The translations under genes were made by a program, and so were the position numbers. 64,000 nucleotides of DNA from an uncultured Acidimicrobiaceae bacterium (GTDB taxonomy: Bacteria; Actinomycetota; Acidimicrobiia; Acidimicrobiales; RAAP-2): the NCBI GenBank assembly GCA_903873395.1, contig CAIQOJ010000087.1, positions 1-64,000 of the forward strand, in the 5' to 3' direction. Positions 8,434 to 16,259 of this stretch are shown one piece after another; position 1 is the first letter of the stretch; each line of letters opens with the position of its first letter. The notes beneath the pieces are model-generated. The model was not told the origin of the DNA. It did no database searches and saw only the letters and a program-made list of their open reading frames with translations.

Positions 8434-8503
8434 GGGCCTGCGTGAATGGGCCTGCGTGAATGGGCTTGCATGCATAGGCCTGCATGAATACGCCTGCATG
8501 CGG
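8434..8503. repeat. 14-bp tandem repeat, 5 copies, in the pilO/tldE convergent gap
   Basis: Units 8434-8447 and 8448-8461 are identical (GGGCCTGCGTGAAT); 8462-8475, 8476-8489 and 8490-8503 are variants with one to five changes (GGGCTTGCATGCAT, AGGCCTGCATGAAT, ACGCCTGCATGCGG). A partial unit precedes at 8423-8433. The array ends 31 bases from the tldE stop. Confidence 0.9.
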
Positions 8504-8534
8504 TCGTGCCGCCTCTGCTGTTCAGGCGACGGCG

Positions 8535-9896
8535 TCAGGTGCCGCTGACCTGCATGTCGCCGATTGCCAAGGTTTGACCGGCAGCGATCCCAGGCAGCCA
8601 CTCAATGTCGGATCCGACTGCGACGAGTGAGTGAAGCATCCGCTGCAGGGTCGAGGCAATCGTGATCTCACGGACCGGCTCGGCCAGACGCCCGTCGCGA
8701 ATCACCAGACCCTCAGCACCGACAGAGAAGTCCCCACTCACGGGGTTCACCCCGGAATGCACCCCGGTCATCGACTGCACGAAGAGGCCGTCGCCGACTG
8801 CTGCCAACACGCCTTCTTCGTCCCAGCCCTCACTGCCTGGTGCGAGGGTCAAGGCACGGCATCCTGGCCCAGGAGTTCCCGAGAACCCGCCGCGGACGGC
8901 CGATCCCGTCGAGGCGTTGCCCGAACGTGACCCTGACACGGTGTCGTAGAGGAACCCTCGGAGAATGCCTCCGTCGATCAGCACGTTACGGCGGCATGCC
9001 AGACCCTCGGCGTCATAGGCAGCGGCCCCGTAGGCCCGGGGGTCCGTCGGATCGTCCACCAGGCTCAAACCCGGCCCCCCTACTTCTTCGCCGATGCGCC
9101 CGGCAAAGAACGATCGACCCTTGGCGACCGCTTCACCTGACAGCGCAGACGACACGATCGACAGCAATGTGGTGGCCATCCGACGGTCGAACACCACAGT
9201 CGACCGCCCCGAAGGACCCTTGGTGGCACCGAGTAGGCGCACCGCACGACTGACCGCCTCATCGGTGGCCCGGGAAGGATCGAGGCCGTCGAAACCACGG
9301 CCCACGCTGTAGCCCCCTCCGGTCTGACTGCCTTCGCCTTCGCCGGCGATCACTCCCACCGACAGGTAGCCCGACGTCTTGGCGCCTAGAGAGCGAATTC
9401 CCGTGGTCGACACCAACGCCACCTCGACGGAGGCATCCCCGTAGTCGGCGGACGACACCTGTCGAATCCGGGGGTCGGCGTCCCGGGCCTGGGCCTCGAG
9501 GGCCAGAGCCAGTTCAACCTTCCTTGCCGTCGGCACCCCAGCGAGGCCAGCGTCCCATAGGTCGACCGGGACCGCTTCGACGCCGTCGGGCACAGCGAGG
9601 CGAACATGTTCGTCCGCCGTGGCGAAGCGGGCGTTGTCCCGCGCCTCGTCGAGGGTCTCTTGGAGGACGGACTCATCGAGCGAACCGGCCCAGGCGAAAC
9701 CGAGGCGGTGGTCGACCACGACCCGGATGCCTATCCCGGCCGAGGTGGCCGATGTCAGTGATTCCACTTCACCGTCGTAGGCCCGCACCTCGGTTTCCGT
9801 ACCCCGGGCCACATAGACCTCGACGTCTTCACCAGTATTCGCCCAGCCAGCCACCCGCTCGGCCATGGCTGCCAACTCTTCGGTGCCTGCACTCAT
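8535..9896 (-). CDS. pmbA: TldE/PmbA-type metalloprotease-complex subunit
   Basis: Non-metal-binding partner of the TldD/TldE protease, which degrades unfolded peptides and trims leader peptides of some modified peptides and antitoxins. Length 453 residues. Family features: early VEVYVARGTETEVRAYDGEVE, GIGIRVVVDHRLGFAWAGS, a middle STVVFDRRMATTLLSIVSSALSGEAV, NVLIDGGILRGFLYDT and the C-terminal VSGDFSVGAEGLVI. The TldD zinc motif is absent, as expected for TldE. I chose ATG 9896 because it overlaps the tldD stop (ATGA), although the frame stays open for 29 more residues upstream. It is translationally coupled to tldD. Confidence 0.93.
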   Translation of the reverse strand: MSAGTEELAAMAERVAGWANTGEDVEVYVARGTETEVRAYDGEVESLTSATSAGIGIRVVVDHRLGFAWAGSLDESVLQETLDEARDNARFATADEHVRLAVPDGVEAVPVDLWDAGLAGVPTARKVELALALEAQARDADPRIRQVSSADYGDASVEVALVSTTGIRSLGAKTSGYLSVGVIAGEGEGSQTGGGYSVGRGFDGLDPSRATDEAVSRAVRLLGATKGPSGRSTVVFDRRMATTLLSIVSSALSGEAVAKGRSFFAGRIGEEVGGPGLSLVDDPTDPRAYGAAAYDAEGLACRRNVLIDGGILRGFLYDTVSGSRSGNASTGSAVRGGFSGTPGPGCRALTLAPGSEGWDEEGVLAAVGDGLFVQSMTGVHSGVNPVSGDFSVGAEGLVIRDGRLAEPVREITIASTLQRMLHSLVAVGSDIEWLPGIAAGQTLAIGDMQVSGT

Positions 9897-11290
9897 CCGG
9901 CCGTCCCTCCGATGGTCACACCCGTCAGGCGCATGGTGGCTTGGCCGCATCCCACCGGAACGCTTTGCCCATCTTTTCCGCACGTGCCCGGGGTCATGGC
10001 GAAATCGGTGGCCACCGCGTCGATGCGCTGCAGGATCTCTGGTCCGTTGCCAATCAAATTGGCATCTCGCAGAGGCTCGGTGATCTTCCCGCCTTCGATC
10101 AGGTAGGCCTCGGTCGTGCCGAACACGAAGTCTCCAGTCGTGGTGTTCACCTGGCCGCCACCCAACTTGGCGACATACACGCCGTGCGGAGTCTGAGCCA
10201 CGATCTCCTCGGCGTCATCAGTGCCTGGCAACAGGAACGTGTTCGTCATCCGCACCATAGGGAGGTGCTGGTAGGTCTGACGGCGTCCGTTGCCCGACGA
10301 CCTGCGCCCCTCCTTTCGAGCCCGCAGATAGTCCCAGAGGTAGTCCGTCAAGATGCCATCTTCGATGAGCACATTGCGTTGGGCGGGGCGTCCTTCGTCG
10401 TCCACCGCAAAGGTTCCCCACTCCGAACCGACAGTGCCATCGTCGACCAAGGTGACCAGAGGACTCGCCACCTGCTGGCCGATCTTGCCGGTGTAGACCG
10501 ATGCATCCTTGACGATGTGGTCGGCTTCGAGTCCATGACCGCAGGCCTCGTGGAACAAGATTCCCCCACTGCCGCCGGCCAGGACTACGGGCAGTTCACC
10601 TGAAGGCGCAGGGCGGGCTTCGAGCTTGGCCAACGCCCGTTCCGCAGCAAGCCGAGCCAGGTCCTCCACGGAGATCTCGTCGAACAGTTCGAATCCCATA
10701 GTCCGGGCCGCTGATTCGAACCCCGTCTGGAGCCCGGCGTCGCCCACGGCAACACACGACACGGAAAATCGGGTTCGGGCCTGCTCATCGCCGGCCAACA
10801 GGCCTTCGGAGTTTGCGATCAACACCCGTCGCGTGGAGGTGCCACACCCGGCCTGAACCTGTGACACGGCACCACCAGTGGAACGGGCGGCGTCGTCGGC
10901 ACGTTGGAGTAGCTCGAGCGACTCGGCCTTCGAGCCGGGCCGAGGTCCTTCACCGTCGCCCCGCGTCGTTGGCACCCCACTCCCAGCCAATGCCTGGGCG
11001 GCCACGGCCGTCGTACCTGCAGGTGCACTCCTCGCCACTGCTGAGGCCGCTTCGGCAGCCCGCAGAAGCCCGTTCTCGCTGAGGTCGGCAGTGTGAGCAA
11101 ATCCCGTGGTCTCCCCCACCACCACGCGGATGCCTGCGCCCCGCTCGCGACCTGAGGACAGCTCTTCAATTCGCCCGTCGTCGAGCAGAGCCGATGCGCT
11201 CGAGCGGTCCTCCGCAAATACCTCGGCAAAATCGCCGCCGCTCCGCAGTGCCTCGGACAGCACTCGTTCCAGCACGGGGGGATCGATCAC
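9893..11290 (-). CDS. tldD: TldD metalloprotease subunit
   Basis: Catalytic, zinc-binding subunit of the TldD/TldE protease. 465 residues with the HExxxH motif HEACGH in GGILFHEACGHGLEADHI and the conserved second part TPGTCGKDGQSVPVGCGQ near the C-terminus, which supplies further metal ligands. Other hallmarks: GIRVVVGETTGFAHT, NVLIEDGILTDYLWD and TTTGDFVFGTTEAYLIEGG. The start is GTG 11290 with a strong AGGAGG six bases upstream. It is the first gene of a two-gene unit with tldE. No ribosomally made peptide precursor or antitoxin is visible next to it, so the substrate cannot be told from context. Confidence 0.96.
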   Translation of the reverse strand: MIDPPVLERVLSEALRSGGDFAEVFAEDRSSASALLDDGRIEELSSGRERGAGIRVVVGETTGFAHTADLSENGLLRAAEAASAVARSAPAGTTAVAAQALAGSGVPTTRGDGEGPRPGSKAESLELLQRADDAARSTGGAVSQVQAGCGTSTRRVLIANSEGLLAGDEQARTRFSVSCVAVGDAGLQTGFESAARTMGFELFDEISVEDLARLAAERALAKLEARPAPSGELPVVLAGGSGGILFHEACGHGLEADHIVKDASVYTGKIGQQVASPLVTLVDDGTVGSEWGTFAVDDEGRPAQRNVLIEDGILTDYLWDYLRARKEGRRSSGNGRRQTYQHLPMVRMTNTFLLPGTDDAEEIVAQTPHGVYVAKLGGGQVNTTTGDFVFGTTEAYLIEGGKITEPLRDANLIGNGPEILQRIDAVATDFAMTPGTCGKDGQSVPVGCGQATMRLTGVTIGGTAG

Positions 11291-11411
11291 CAGGGCCTCC
11301 TCGCCTCATGGACGCAAGAAAATAAGATGCACATGTCGAGACTGCAGTGTGCACAACCGCCTACAGGTAGGCGGCCGCCAGGCCAGGTGGCCATCACCGC
11401 TGCTCGACGCG

Positions 11412-11417
11412 TATCGT
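11412..11417 (+). promoter_or_regulatory. -10 element of a probably leaderless thioesterase gene
   Basis: TATCGT, six bases before the GTG at 11424; no Shine-Dalgarno is seen. Confidence 0.4.
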
Positions 11418-11423
11418 ACCGTT

Positions 11424-11801
11424 GTGGCCCCACGCACCGGTTTATCCGCCCGAATCGATCTCGTGGTGTCCGAGGGAGACACCGCCCTCGCCTTGGGCTC
11501 GGGGTCCGTCGAGGTGCTGGCCACACCCCGACTCATCGCCCTGTGCGAAGAAGCCAGCTGCCGGGCCATCGATGACCACCTGGCGGCCGGAGCGACATCT
11601 GTTGCCAAGCGGGTCCAGTTCGACCACCTCGTGCCCGTTGGCGTAGGCGGCGAGGTGTCGGCCGAGGCCACCTTGGATCGGATCCAAGGACGGCGCCTGA
11701 TCTTTACCGTCTCGGTATCCGAAGGTGGAAGTCTGGTGGCCGCAGGGCGCTTGGTCCGTGTCATCGTCGACCGTTCCGATTTCCTCGTCACTGTCCGTTG
11801 A
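11424..11801 (+). CDS. FlK-like hot-dog thioesterase
   Basis: A 125-residue single hot-dog-fold protein of the fluoroacetyl-CoA thioesterase (FlK)-like family, which hydrolyses small acyl-CoA thioesters. Matching features are VLATPRLIALCEEASCRAI with the catalytic glutamate region, FDHLVPVGVGGEV with the conserved histidine, and the C-terminal GRRLIFTVSVSEG...GRLVRVIVDRSDF. The physiological substrate cannot be deduced; fluoroacetate resistance should not be assumed. GTG 11424 was chosen because a -10-like TATCGT ends six bases before it and the protein then has the normal family length. It lies between divergent tldD and downstream dxs. Confidence 0.8.
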   Translation: MAPRTGLSARIDLVVSEGDTALALGSGSVEVLATPRLIALCEEASCRAIDDHLAAGATSVAKRVQFDHLVPVGVGGEVSAEATLDRIQGRRLIFTVSVSEGGSLVAAGRLVRVIVDRSDFLVTVR

Positions 11802-11886
11802 AGGTGCCATCGGACGACCTCTCGGAGGGACAAGGGCGCAGATCGATCAGGACCGGTCCGCTGGTAGCCTCAGCGACGAGCGAACC

Positions 11887-13920
11887 ATGATCCTTGACCG
11901 CATCGACAGCCCCGCCGACCTCCGCTCGTTGAGCCGTGGGGAGTTGGACCAACTCTCGACGGAGATTCGGGACTTCATCGTCGGCGCCGTGACGGCCACA
12001 GGCGGACATCTCGGTTCCAACCTCGGTGTCGTCGAACTCACCCTGGCGCTTCACCGAACCTTCGACTCGCCGCGGGACCTGCTCTTGTGGGACACCGGGC
12101 ACCAGGCCTACGTCCACAAGCTGGTCACCGGAAGGCGCGAGGCCTTCACGCATCTGCGCCAGGAGGACGGGCTCTCTGGCTACCCCAGTCGCAGTGAGTC
12201 CGAGCATGACTGGGTGGAGAACAGCCACGCCTCCACCATCTTGAGTTACGCCCACGGCATGGCGTCGGCCTTCGAACTCCAGGACATCGACCGGCGTGTC
12301 GTCGCTGTCATCGGTGACGGGGCACTCACCGGCGGCATGGCCTACGAAGCGCTCAACAACCTCGGCCATTCGGGCAAACGCGTACTCATCGTGCTCAACG
12401 ACAATGGCCGCTCCTACGCGCCGACCGTCTCGCCTCTGTCTGTGAGCCTCACCCACCTTCGCCTCAGCCCCACCTACCTACTGGCCCGCCAACGCATCCG
12501 CCAGGTTCTTCGCGATCTGCCGGCGGTCGGCGAGATCGCCTACTCGGGCGTCCACGGCCTGACCAGTGCCCTGCGCGAGGTGGTAACGCCGCACACGTTC
12601 TTCGAAGCCCTCGGCATCCGCTACGTGGGACCGGTCAACGGCCACGACGTCACCGAAGTTGAGCAGACTCTGGCCCGGGCAGCGGAATGGAAGGGCCCCA
12701 TCGTCGTCCACGTCCTCACCCAGAAGGGACGTGGCTACGCACCGGCAGAGGAAGACGACGTGCAGCGTCTCCACGACGTCAAGGTCAAGGTCCCCAACGT
12801 CGAGCCGATGTCTCTCGATGGCCCAGACGGTCCGTCGAGCGACACCTCGGCTGCCGGACCTCTACAGAACGCCTCGCTGTCCATCGGTGGTGCCGATCTG
12901 GCACCGGACGTTCCAGTCACCACCTACACCCAGGCCTTCACCCGGGCCCTGCTCATCCACGCCGAGGCCGACCCCAGAATCGTGGGTATCACGGCGGCAA
13001 TGCCGGGACCCACCGGCCTCCTTCCCTTCGAGGCACGGTTCCCGACGCGGTTCGTTGACGTCGGCATCGCCGAACAGCACGCCGTCACCGCAGCTGCGGG
13101 TATGGCCATGGCCGGCCTGCGGCCGGTCGTCGCCGTGTACTCGACCTTCTTCACCCGAGCCTTCGATCAGGCCAACCTCGACGTGGGCCTGCACCGCCAA
13201 CCTGTGGTGTTCGTCCTCGACAGGGCAGGTATCACCGGCGACGACGGCCCGAGTCACCATGGCATCCTCGATCTCGCCTTGAGCCTGTCGATTCCTGGCC
13301 TCACCGTCTTTGCTCCGTCGTCAGCTCCCGAAGTCGAGGCCATGCTGGCCACGGCTCTCACCCTGGACGGACCCTCCGTCATCCGCTTTCCCAAGACACC
13401 CGCCCCTGTGGCTTCGGCTGCCGATACCGGCACAGGTCTCGAAGCACGGTTGGTGCGCCAAGGCGAAGGATCCGTCTGCATCATCGCGGTCGGCAAGCTT
13501 CTCGGAGCTGCACAGGAAGCCGCGGCCGTGCTGGATGCCGAAGGCATCGACGTCACCGTGTGGGACCCTCGGGTCATCTCGTCACCCGATCCTGCTCTGC
13601 TTGCCGATGCCGGTCGTCACGCGTTGGTGATCACCGCCGAAGATGGCGTCCGCCAAGGGGGTGCCGGCATGTTCGTGGCAGATGCCCTGCGGGCGTCGCT
13701 CCCGGTGGGCTCGTGTCCTCCCGTGATCAACCTGGGCGTGCCACGCACCTTCCTTCCCCAGGGACGGCCCGATCGAATCCTGGCCCGACTCGGCCTCGAT
13801 GCCGAAGGCATTGCCCGTGCCGTACGGGAAGGACTGGCTCCATTGCAGCATCCCGATGAACTGCGCACCTCCACGTCGACGCCACCGGTGATCGACGGAG
13901 TTGGCGACCTGCTCGACTGA
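11887..13920 (+). CDS. dxs: 1-deoxy-D-xylulose-5-phosphate synthase
   Basis: Thiamine-diphosphate enzyme that joins pyruvate and glyceraldehyde 3-phosphate, the entry step of the MEP isoprenoid pathway. 677 residues from ATG 11887, giving the usual opening LDRIDSPADLRSLS. Landmarks: GGHLGSNLGVVELTLALH, DTGHQAYVHKLVTGR, the ThDP motif GDGALTGGMAYEALNN...VLNDN, DVGIAEQHAVTAAAG, and DRAGITGDDGPSHHGI. The C-terminal transketolase domain is complete. No second MEP gene is adjacent. The frame is open further upstream but the extra residues are not family-like. Confidence 0.96.
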   Translation: MILDRIDSPADLRSLSRGELDQLSTEIRDFIVGAVTATGGHLGSNLGVVELTLALHRTFDSPRDLLLWDTGHQAYVHKLVTGRREAFTHLRQEDGLSGYPSRSESEHDWVENSHASTILSYAHGMASAFELQDIDRRVVAVIGDGALTGGMAYEALNNLGHSGKRVLIVLNDNGRSYAPTVSPLSVSLTHLRLSPTYLLARQRIRQVLRDLPAVGEIAYSGVHGLTSALREVVTPHTFFEALGIRYVGPVNGHDVTEVEQTLARAAEWKGPIVVHVLTQKGRGYAPAEEDDVQRLHDVKVKVPNVEPMSLDGPDGPSSDTSAAGPLQNASLSIGGADLAPDVPVTTYTQAFTRALLIHAEADPRIVGITAAMPGPTGLLPFEARFPTRFVDVGIAEQHAVTAAAGMAMAGLRPVVAVYSTFFTRAFDQANLDVGLHRQPVVFVLDRAGITGDDGPSHHGILDLALSLSIPGLTVFAPSSAPEVEAMLATALTLDGPSVIRFPKTPAPVASAADTGTGLEARLVRQGEGSVCIIAVGKLLGAAQEAAAVLDAEGIDVTVWDPRVISSPDPALLADAGRHALVITAEDGVRQGGAGMFVADALRASLPVGSCPPVINLGVPRTFLPQGRPDRILARLGLDAEGIARAVREGLAPLQHPDELRTSTSTPPVIDGVGDLLD

Positions 13921-14421
13921 AGAACTCGTCCTTCGCCACCTCGTGCGAGGCGTAGGTGAATCCGTTCGTTGACAGTTGCGATGGGCAACCTGAGACCGCG
14001 AGTGGTCCTCGTGCGAGCTCGTTTCGGATCATCTGACAACCTTCGTCAGCCCATGGTCTACCTGAGGCCGAAACTCACCGGCCTGAATTGGCTAACCGTG
14101 CCAAATCAACATTCCCGTGGTTCGCCGACCGGGAATTGGATCAAGAACCTGAGCACGGGGTCGCGTGCGCACGCAACCATCTCACCAGCAGGTCTCCGAG
14201 TCTGGCTGTCCGTGGCAACAGGTGATCCACCTGGCCCACACCCAGCGGCTGCTTGCACCACGTGCCGCCATGGCAGGTGTCGAGCCTGATCGGTGCAGTT
14301 GCCATGCAGAAACCGCTCCAGGTGAAGCGACTACGTGCCGATGGGGAACTGCGCGGTCACAACGTCCGCCACTGCAGTCATTCGAGGAAATGGCCGCAGG
14401 ACCCTACCTAGGAGGCCAACA
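13921..14421. other. Intergenic region between dxs and the DUF2516 gene
   Basis: About 500 bases with no supportable gene. ATTCCCG at 14111-14117 and CGGGAAT at 14130-14136 form a seven-base inverted repeat with a twelve-base loop, possibly a hairpin of unknown role. Short frames lack ribosome binding sites and family-like content. No tRNA was found. Confidence 0.4.
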
Positions 14422-14706
14422 ATGCTCGGTTCACTTGGAGGCGCCTACGAACCCCTGGTGTGGGTGGGCGTATTCATCGCAGTCGTGACCCCACTCTGGG
14501 CGATCGTGGACGCGATCTCGCGACCCAAAGCTGCATTCAAAGACGCTGGATCCTCGAAGGCACTTTGGCTGACCCTTCTGATCGCCACCTGGATCCTCAC
14601 GATTCTCATCGGACTGGTCCTGGCCGTGGTCTATCTGGCAGCGATTCGACCACGGGTCCGGAAAGCAACGCAGAAAGTTGCCGGCGTCTCCGCCGCACTG
14701 GCCTGA
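14422..14706 (+). CDS. DUF2516 family membrane protein
   Basis: A 94-residue protein with two membrane segments (PLVWVGVFIAVVTPLWAIVDAI and LTLLIATWILTILIGLVLAVVYLAAI) separated by a short basic loop containing RPKAAFKDAG, the pattern of actinobacterial DUF2516 proteins. Function is unknown. The start ATG 14422 follows an excellent ribosome binding site, AGGAGG, with six bases between. The frame could extend upstream but only through low-quality sequence. A strong hairpin follows the stop. It stands alone between dxs and a convergent hydrolase gene. Confidence 0.8.
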   Translation: MLGSLGGAYEPLVWVGVFIAVVTPLWAIVDAISRPKAAFKDAGSSKALWLTLLIATWILTILIGLVLAVVYLAAIRPRVRKATQKVAGVSAALA

Positions 14707-14721
14707 GCGAACTGGGCAAGG

Positions 14722-14753
14722 CTGGCCGTCATCCCGTTGGGGGTGACGGCCAG
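14722..14753 (+). terminator. Hairpin terminator after the DUF2516 gene
   Basis: Perfect ten-base stem CTGGCCGTCA (14722-14731) and TGACGGCCAG (14744-14753) with a twelve-base loop, 15 bases after the stop codon. There is no T-tract, as is common in high-GC actinobacteria. Confidence 0.65.
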
Positions 14754-14963
14754 AGCCCGAGGTGTCCCAACCAGCAAGCAGTAGAGGGCAGTTGGTGGAG
14801 CAGATGGGCGTGACCACCTGAACAGTACCCACCATGATCATCCGAACCAGGTTCGACCCATGAGGCTGTCAACGCCAGGGGCACGTGCCAGTCGCGAGAC
14901 AGGTCCACGGATCCGTCCCCTTGCTCAGAGCAGCGGTCAGCGGCGGTCATGTTGTGCGCGCGG

Positions 14964-15734
14964 CTACAGCTCACCCCAGAATTGTCGCAAGGCGGCTGCC
15001 CCGGCGGCCGGATCTTGCACCATCCACCAGTGGCCAACCCCTTCGAGGACGACAACGTTGGCGCCAGCCCGCTCGGCGACCCAGCGGTGACGGGCCTCTC
15101 CACCCGTGTACTCGTCCTCGGCGGGAACGATGACGAGACCTGGTCGAGCCGAAGCCGCCGAGACCTTCTGCCCCCAATGCGAGAGCACCGCCTCAGGTAC
15201 GGAGCGATAGAGGGCAAGAATGCATCGACCCATGTCGTCATCAAGAGCTTCGGCCAGTGCTCCAGCCACCTCCGGCGTCATGCCCATCGACTCGTTGATG
15301 CTGGTTCGATCCTCAACCCTGAGTGCCAGCCACGCGGCGATGGCCGCTTCTCCGGCACCAGGGGTCTGCCAGATGTGGCAGGGCACATCGTCGAACAGGT
15401 AGCCCGGAGCGAAGCACCCAGCCGTGTCCACGGACCACGAACGCAGCAGGTCTGGCCGTTCGCACGCCAACCGAAGGGTGAAGTTGGCGCCCCAGTCGTG
15501 GCCGAGCAGGTCAACCGGTTCACCGATGCCTTCGATCTCCTCCGTCAGCCAGGCCACGTACTCGTCAAAGGTTGCACCAAACCCGTCGGGCAGCGGTTCG
15601 CCAAAGCCCGGAGGGGAGAGAGTCAAGGCGTCATCTCGCTCCAACTCACCGATGAGCGGCGGCCAGATTGCTGCCGTCTCAGGATTGCCGTTGACGAGAA
15701 CGAGTGTCACGCCTGGCACCGTATCCGGACTCAC
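14964..15734 (-). CDS. Alpha/beta hydrolase with Asp nucleophile (epoxide hydrolase/dehalogenase-like)
   Basis: A 256-residue alpha/beta-hydrolase. The nucleophile elbow reads LLGHDWGAN: the central residue is aspartate, as in epoxide hydrolases and haloalkane dehalogenases, not the serine of esterases. The oxyanion region is LVNGNPETAAIWPP, and the catalytic histidine is probably in EGVGHWWMV near the C-terminus, with an acid in PAEDEY. The substrate is unknown. The start GTG 15734 overlaps the stop of a weak upstream frame (GTGA). It is divergent from the FadD19-like gene and convergent with the DUF2516 gene. A lipid or steroid epoxide would fit the neighbourhood but is a guess. Confidence 0.8.
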   Translation of the reverse strand: MSPDTVPGVTLVLVNGNPETAAIWPPLIGELERDDALTLSPPGFGEPLPDGFGATFDEYVAWLTEEIEGIGEPVDLLGHDWGANFTLRLACERPDLLRSWSVDTAGCFAPGYLFDDVPCHIWQTPGAGEAAIAAWLALRVEDRTSINESMGMTPEVAGALAEALDDDMGRCILALYRSVPEAVLSHWGQKVSAASARPGLVIVPAEDEYTGGEARHRWVAERAGANVVVLEGVGHWWMVQDPAAGAAALRQFWGEL

Positions 15735-16108
15735 CAGCGCAGTCGTGCCCGATAGGACTTGGCCACGTTCTCGGGCGTGCCGTCGACATCAACGAAGAAC
15801 GTCGCTTCGTTCTCGCTTGCCTCAGGGTGAACCACGAAGGAAGCGGTTCTCACATCGTGCAGTCCGCCACCCCTCGTCGTGATCGTCGTCTCGAACGACG
15901 GCGAGGGCGAGGGCGAGGGTGAGGGTGAGGGTGAGGGTGCACCACCCCACCGAGTCAGCGGACGGGGCAACTCGGGCGCCGCATGCTTGACTCGCCCGAT
16001 CCGATCGTGATTCAGCGGATGCGAGCCATCGGGTAGCGAGGAGCGGAGTTGGCAGAAGGCAACCGACATTCGACCCTGGATGCGGAAGCAGTTGCTGCAG
16101 CCGAACAT
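15731..16108 (-). CDS. Doubtful 125-residue frame with SPSPSP tract
   Basis: Open frame immediately upstream of, and overlapping by four bases, the alpha/beta hydrolase. Its centre is an (SP)n run encoded by a hexanucleotide repeat. The last 50 residues (VVHPEASENEATFFVDVDG) look more protein-like than the first 60. No start with a ribosome binding site was found. It may be a decayed gene tail or chance. Confidence 0.2.
   Translation of the reverse strand: MFGCSNCFRIQGRMSVAFCQLRSSLPDGSHPLNHDRIGRVKHAAPELPRPLTRWGGAPSPSPSPSPSPSPSFETTITTRGGGLHDVRTASFVVHPEASENEATFFVDVDGTPENVAKSYRARLRW
15901..15936. repeat. Hexanucleotide tandem repeat, 6 copies
   Basis: GCGAGG three times followed by GTGAGG three times, a simple-sequence tract prone to slippage. 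Confidence 0.9.
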
Positions 16109-16234
16109 CCCGGCGGCTCTCTAGGAGTCTGAGATGCCGGCGATCCGAGACGCCTGCAGGGGCCAATCCGCCACCGGAGTAACTCCTGTCAATCACATGA
16201 GCGGTGTAGCCGCCTGATTCCCCATGCCCGTGAC

Positions 16235-16248
16235 TGCAACCTGTTCTA
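16235..16248 (+). promoter_or_regulatory. KstR-type operator upstream of the FadD19-like gene
   Basis: TGCAACCTGTTCTA fits the mycobacterial KstR consensus TnnAACnnGTTnnA at every fixed position. It overlaps the -10 element (TACTAT, 16247-16252), the right place for a repressor. It shares flanking bases with the sites at 20390 and 31102. Confidence 0.7.
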
Positions 16249-16252
16249 CTAT
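16247..16252 (+). promoter_or_regulatory. -10 element of the FadD19-like gene, leaderless start
   Basis: TACTAT, seven bases before ATG 16260 with no Shine-Dalgarno. Transcription would begin at or next to the start codon. Confidence 0.55.
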
Positions 16253-16259
16253 CGGGGCA

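Larger units (their letters stand above)
15735..16259. other. Divergent intergenic region between the hydrolase and the FadD19-like gene
   Basis: Apart from the doubtful minus-strand frame, this region holds a hexanucleotide repeat (15901-15936) and the operator and promoter of the FadD19-like gene at its right end. Confidence 0.4.

Noticed and set aside
8434..8503. CRISPR-like array
   Set aside because: Units are directly adjacent without spacers and only 14 bp, so this is a tandem repeat. The same holds for the arrays at 22344, 25686 and 62837.
8535..11290. RiPP maturation role for TldD/TldE
   Set aside because: No precursor peptide or modifying enzyme is visible next to the pair; the general protease role is enough.
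11788..12456. Minus-strand frame over dxs
   Set aside because: Shadow of dxs; no start signal.
14101..14140. tRNA-like GGTTCG sequence after dxs
   Set aside because: No cloverleaf can be built; only a seven-base inverted repeat is present.
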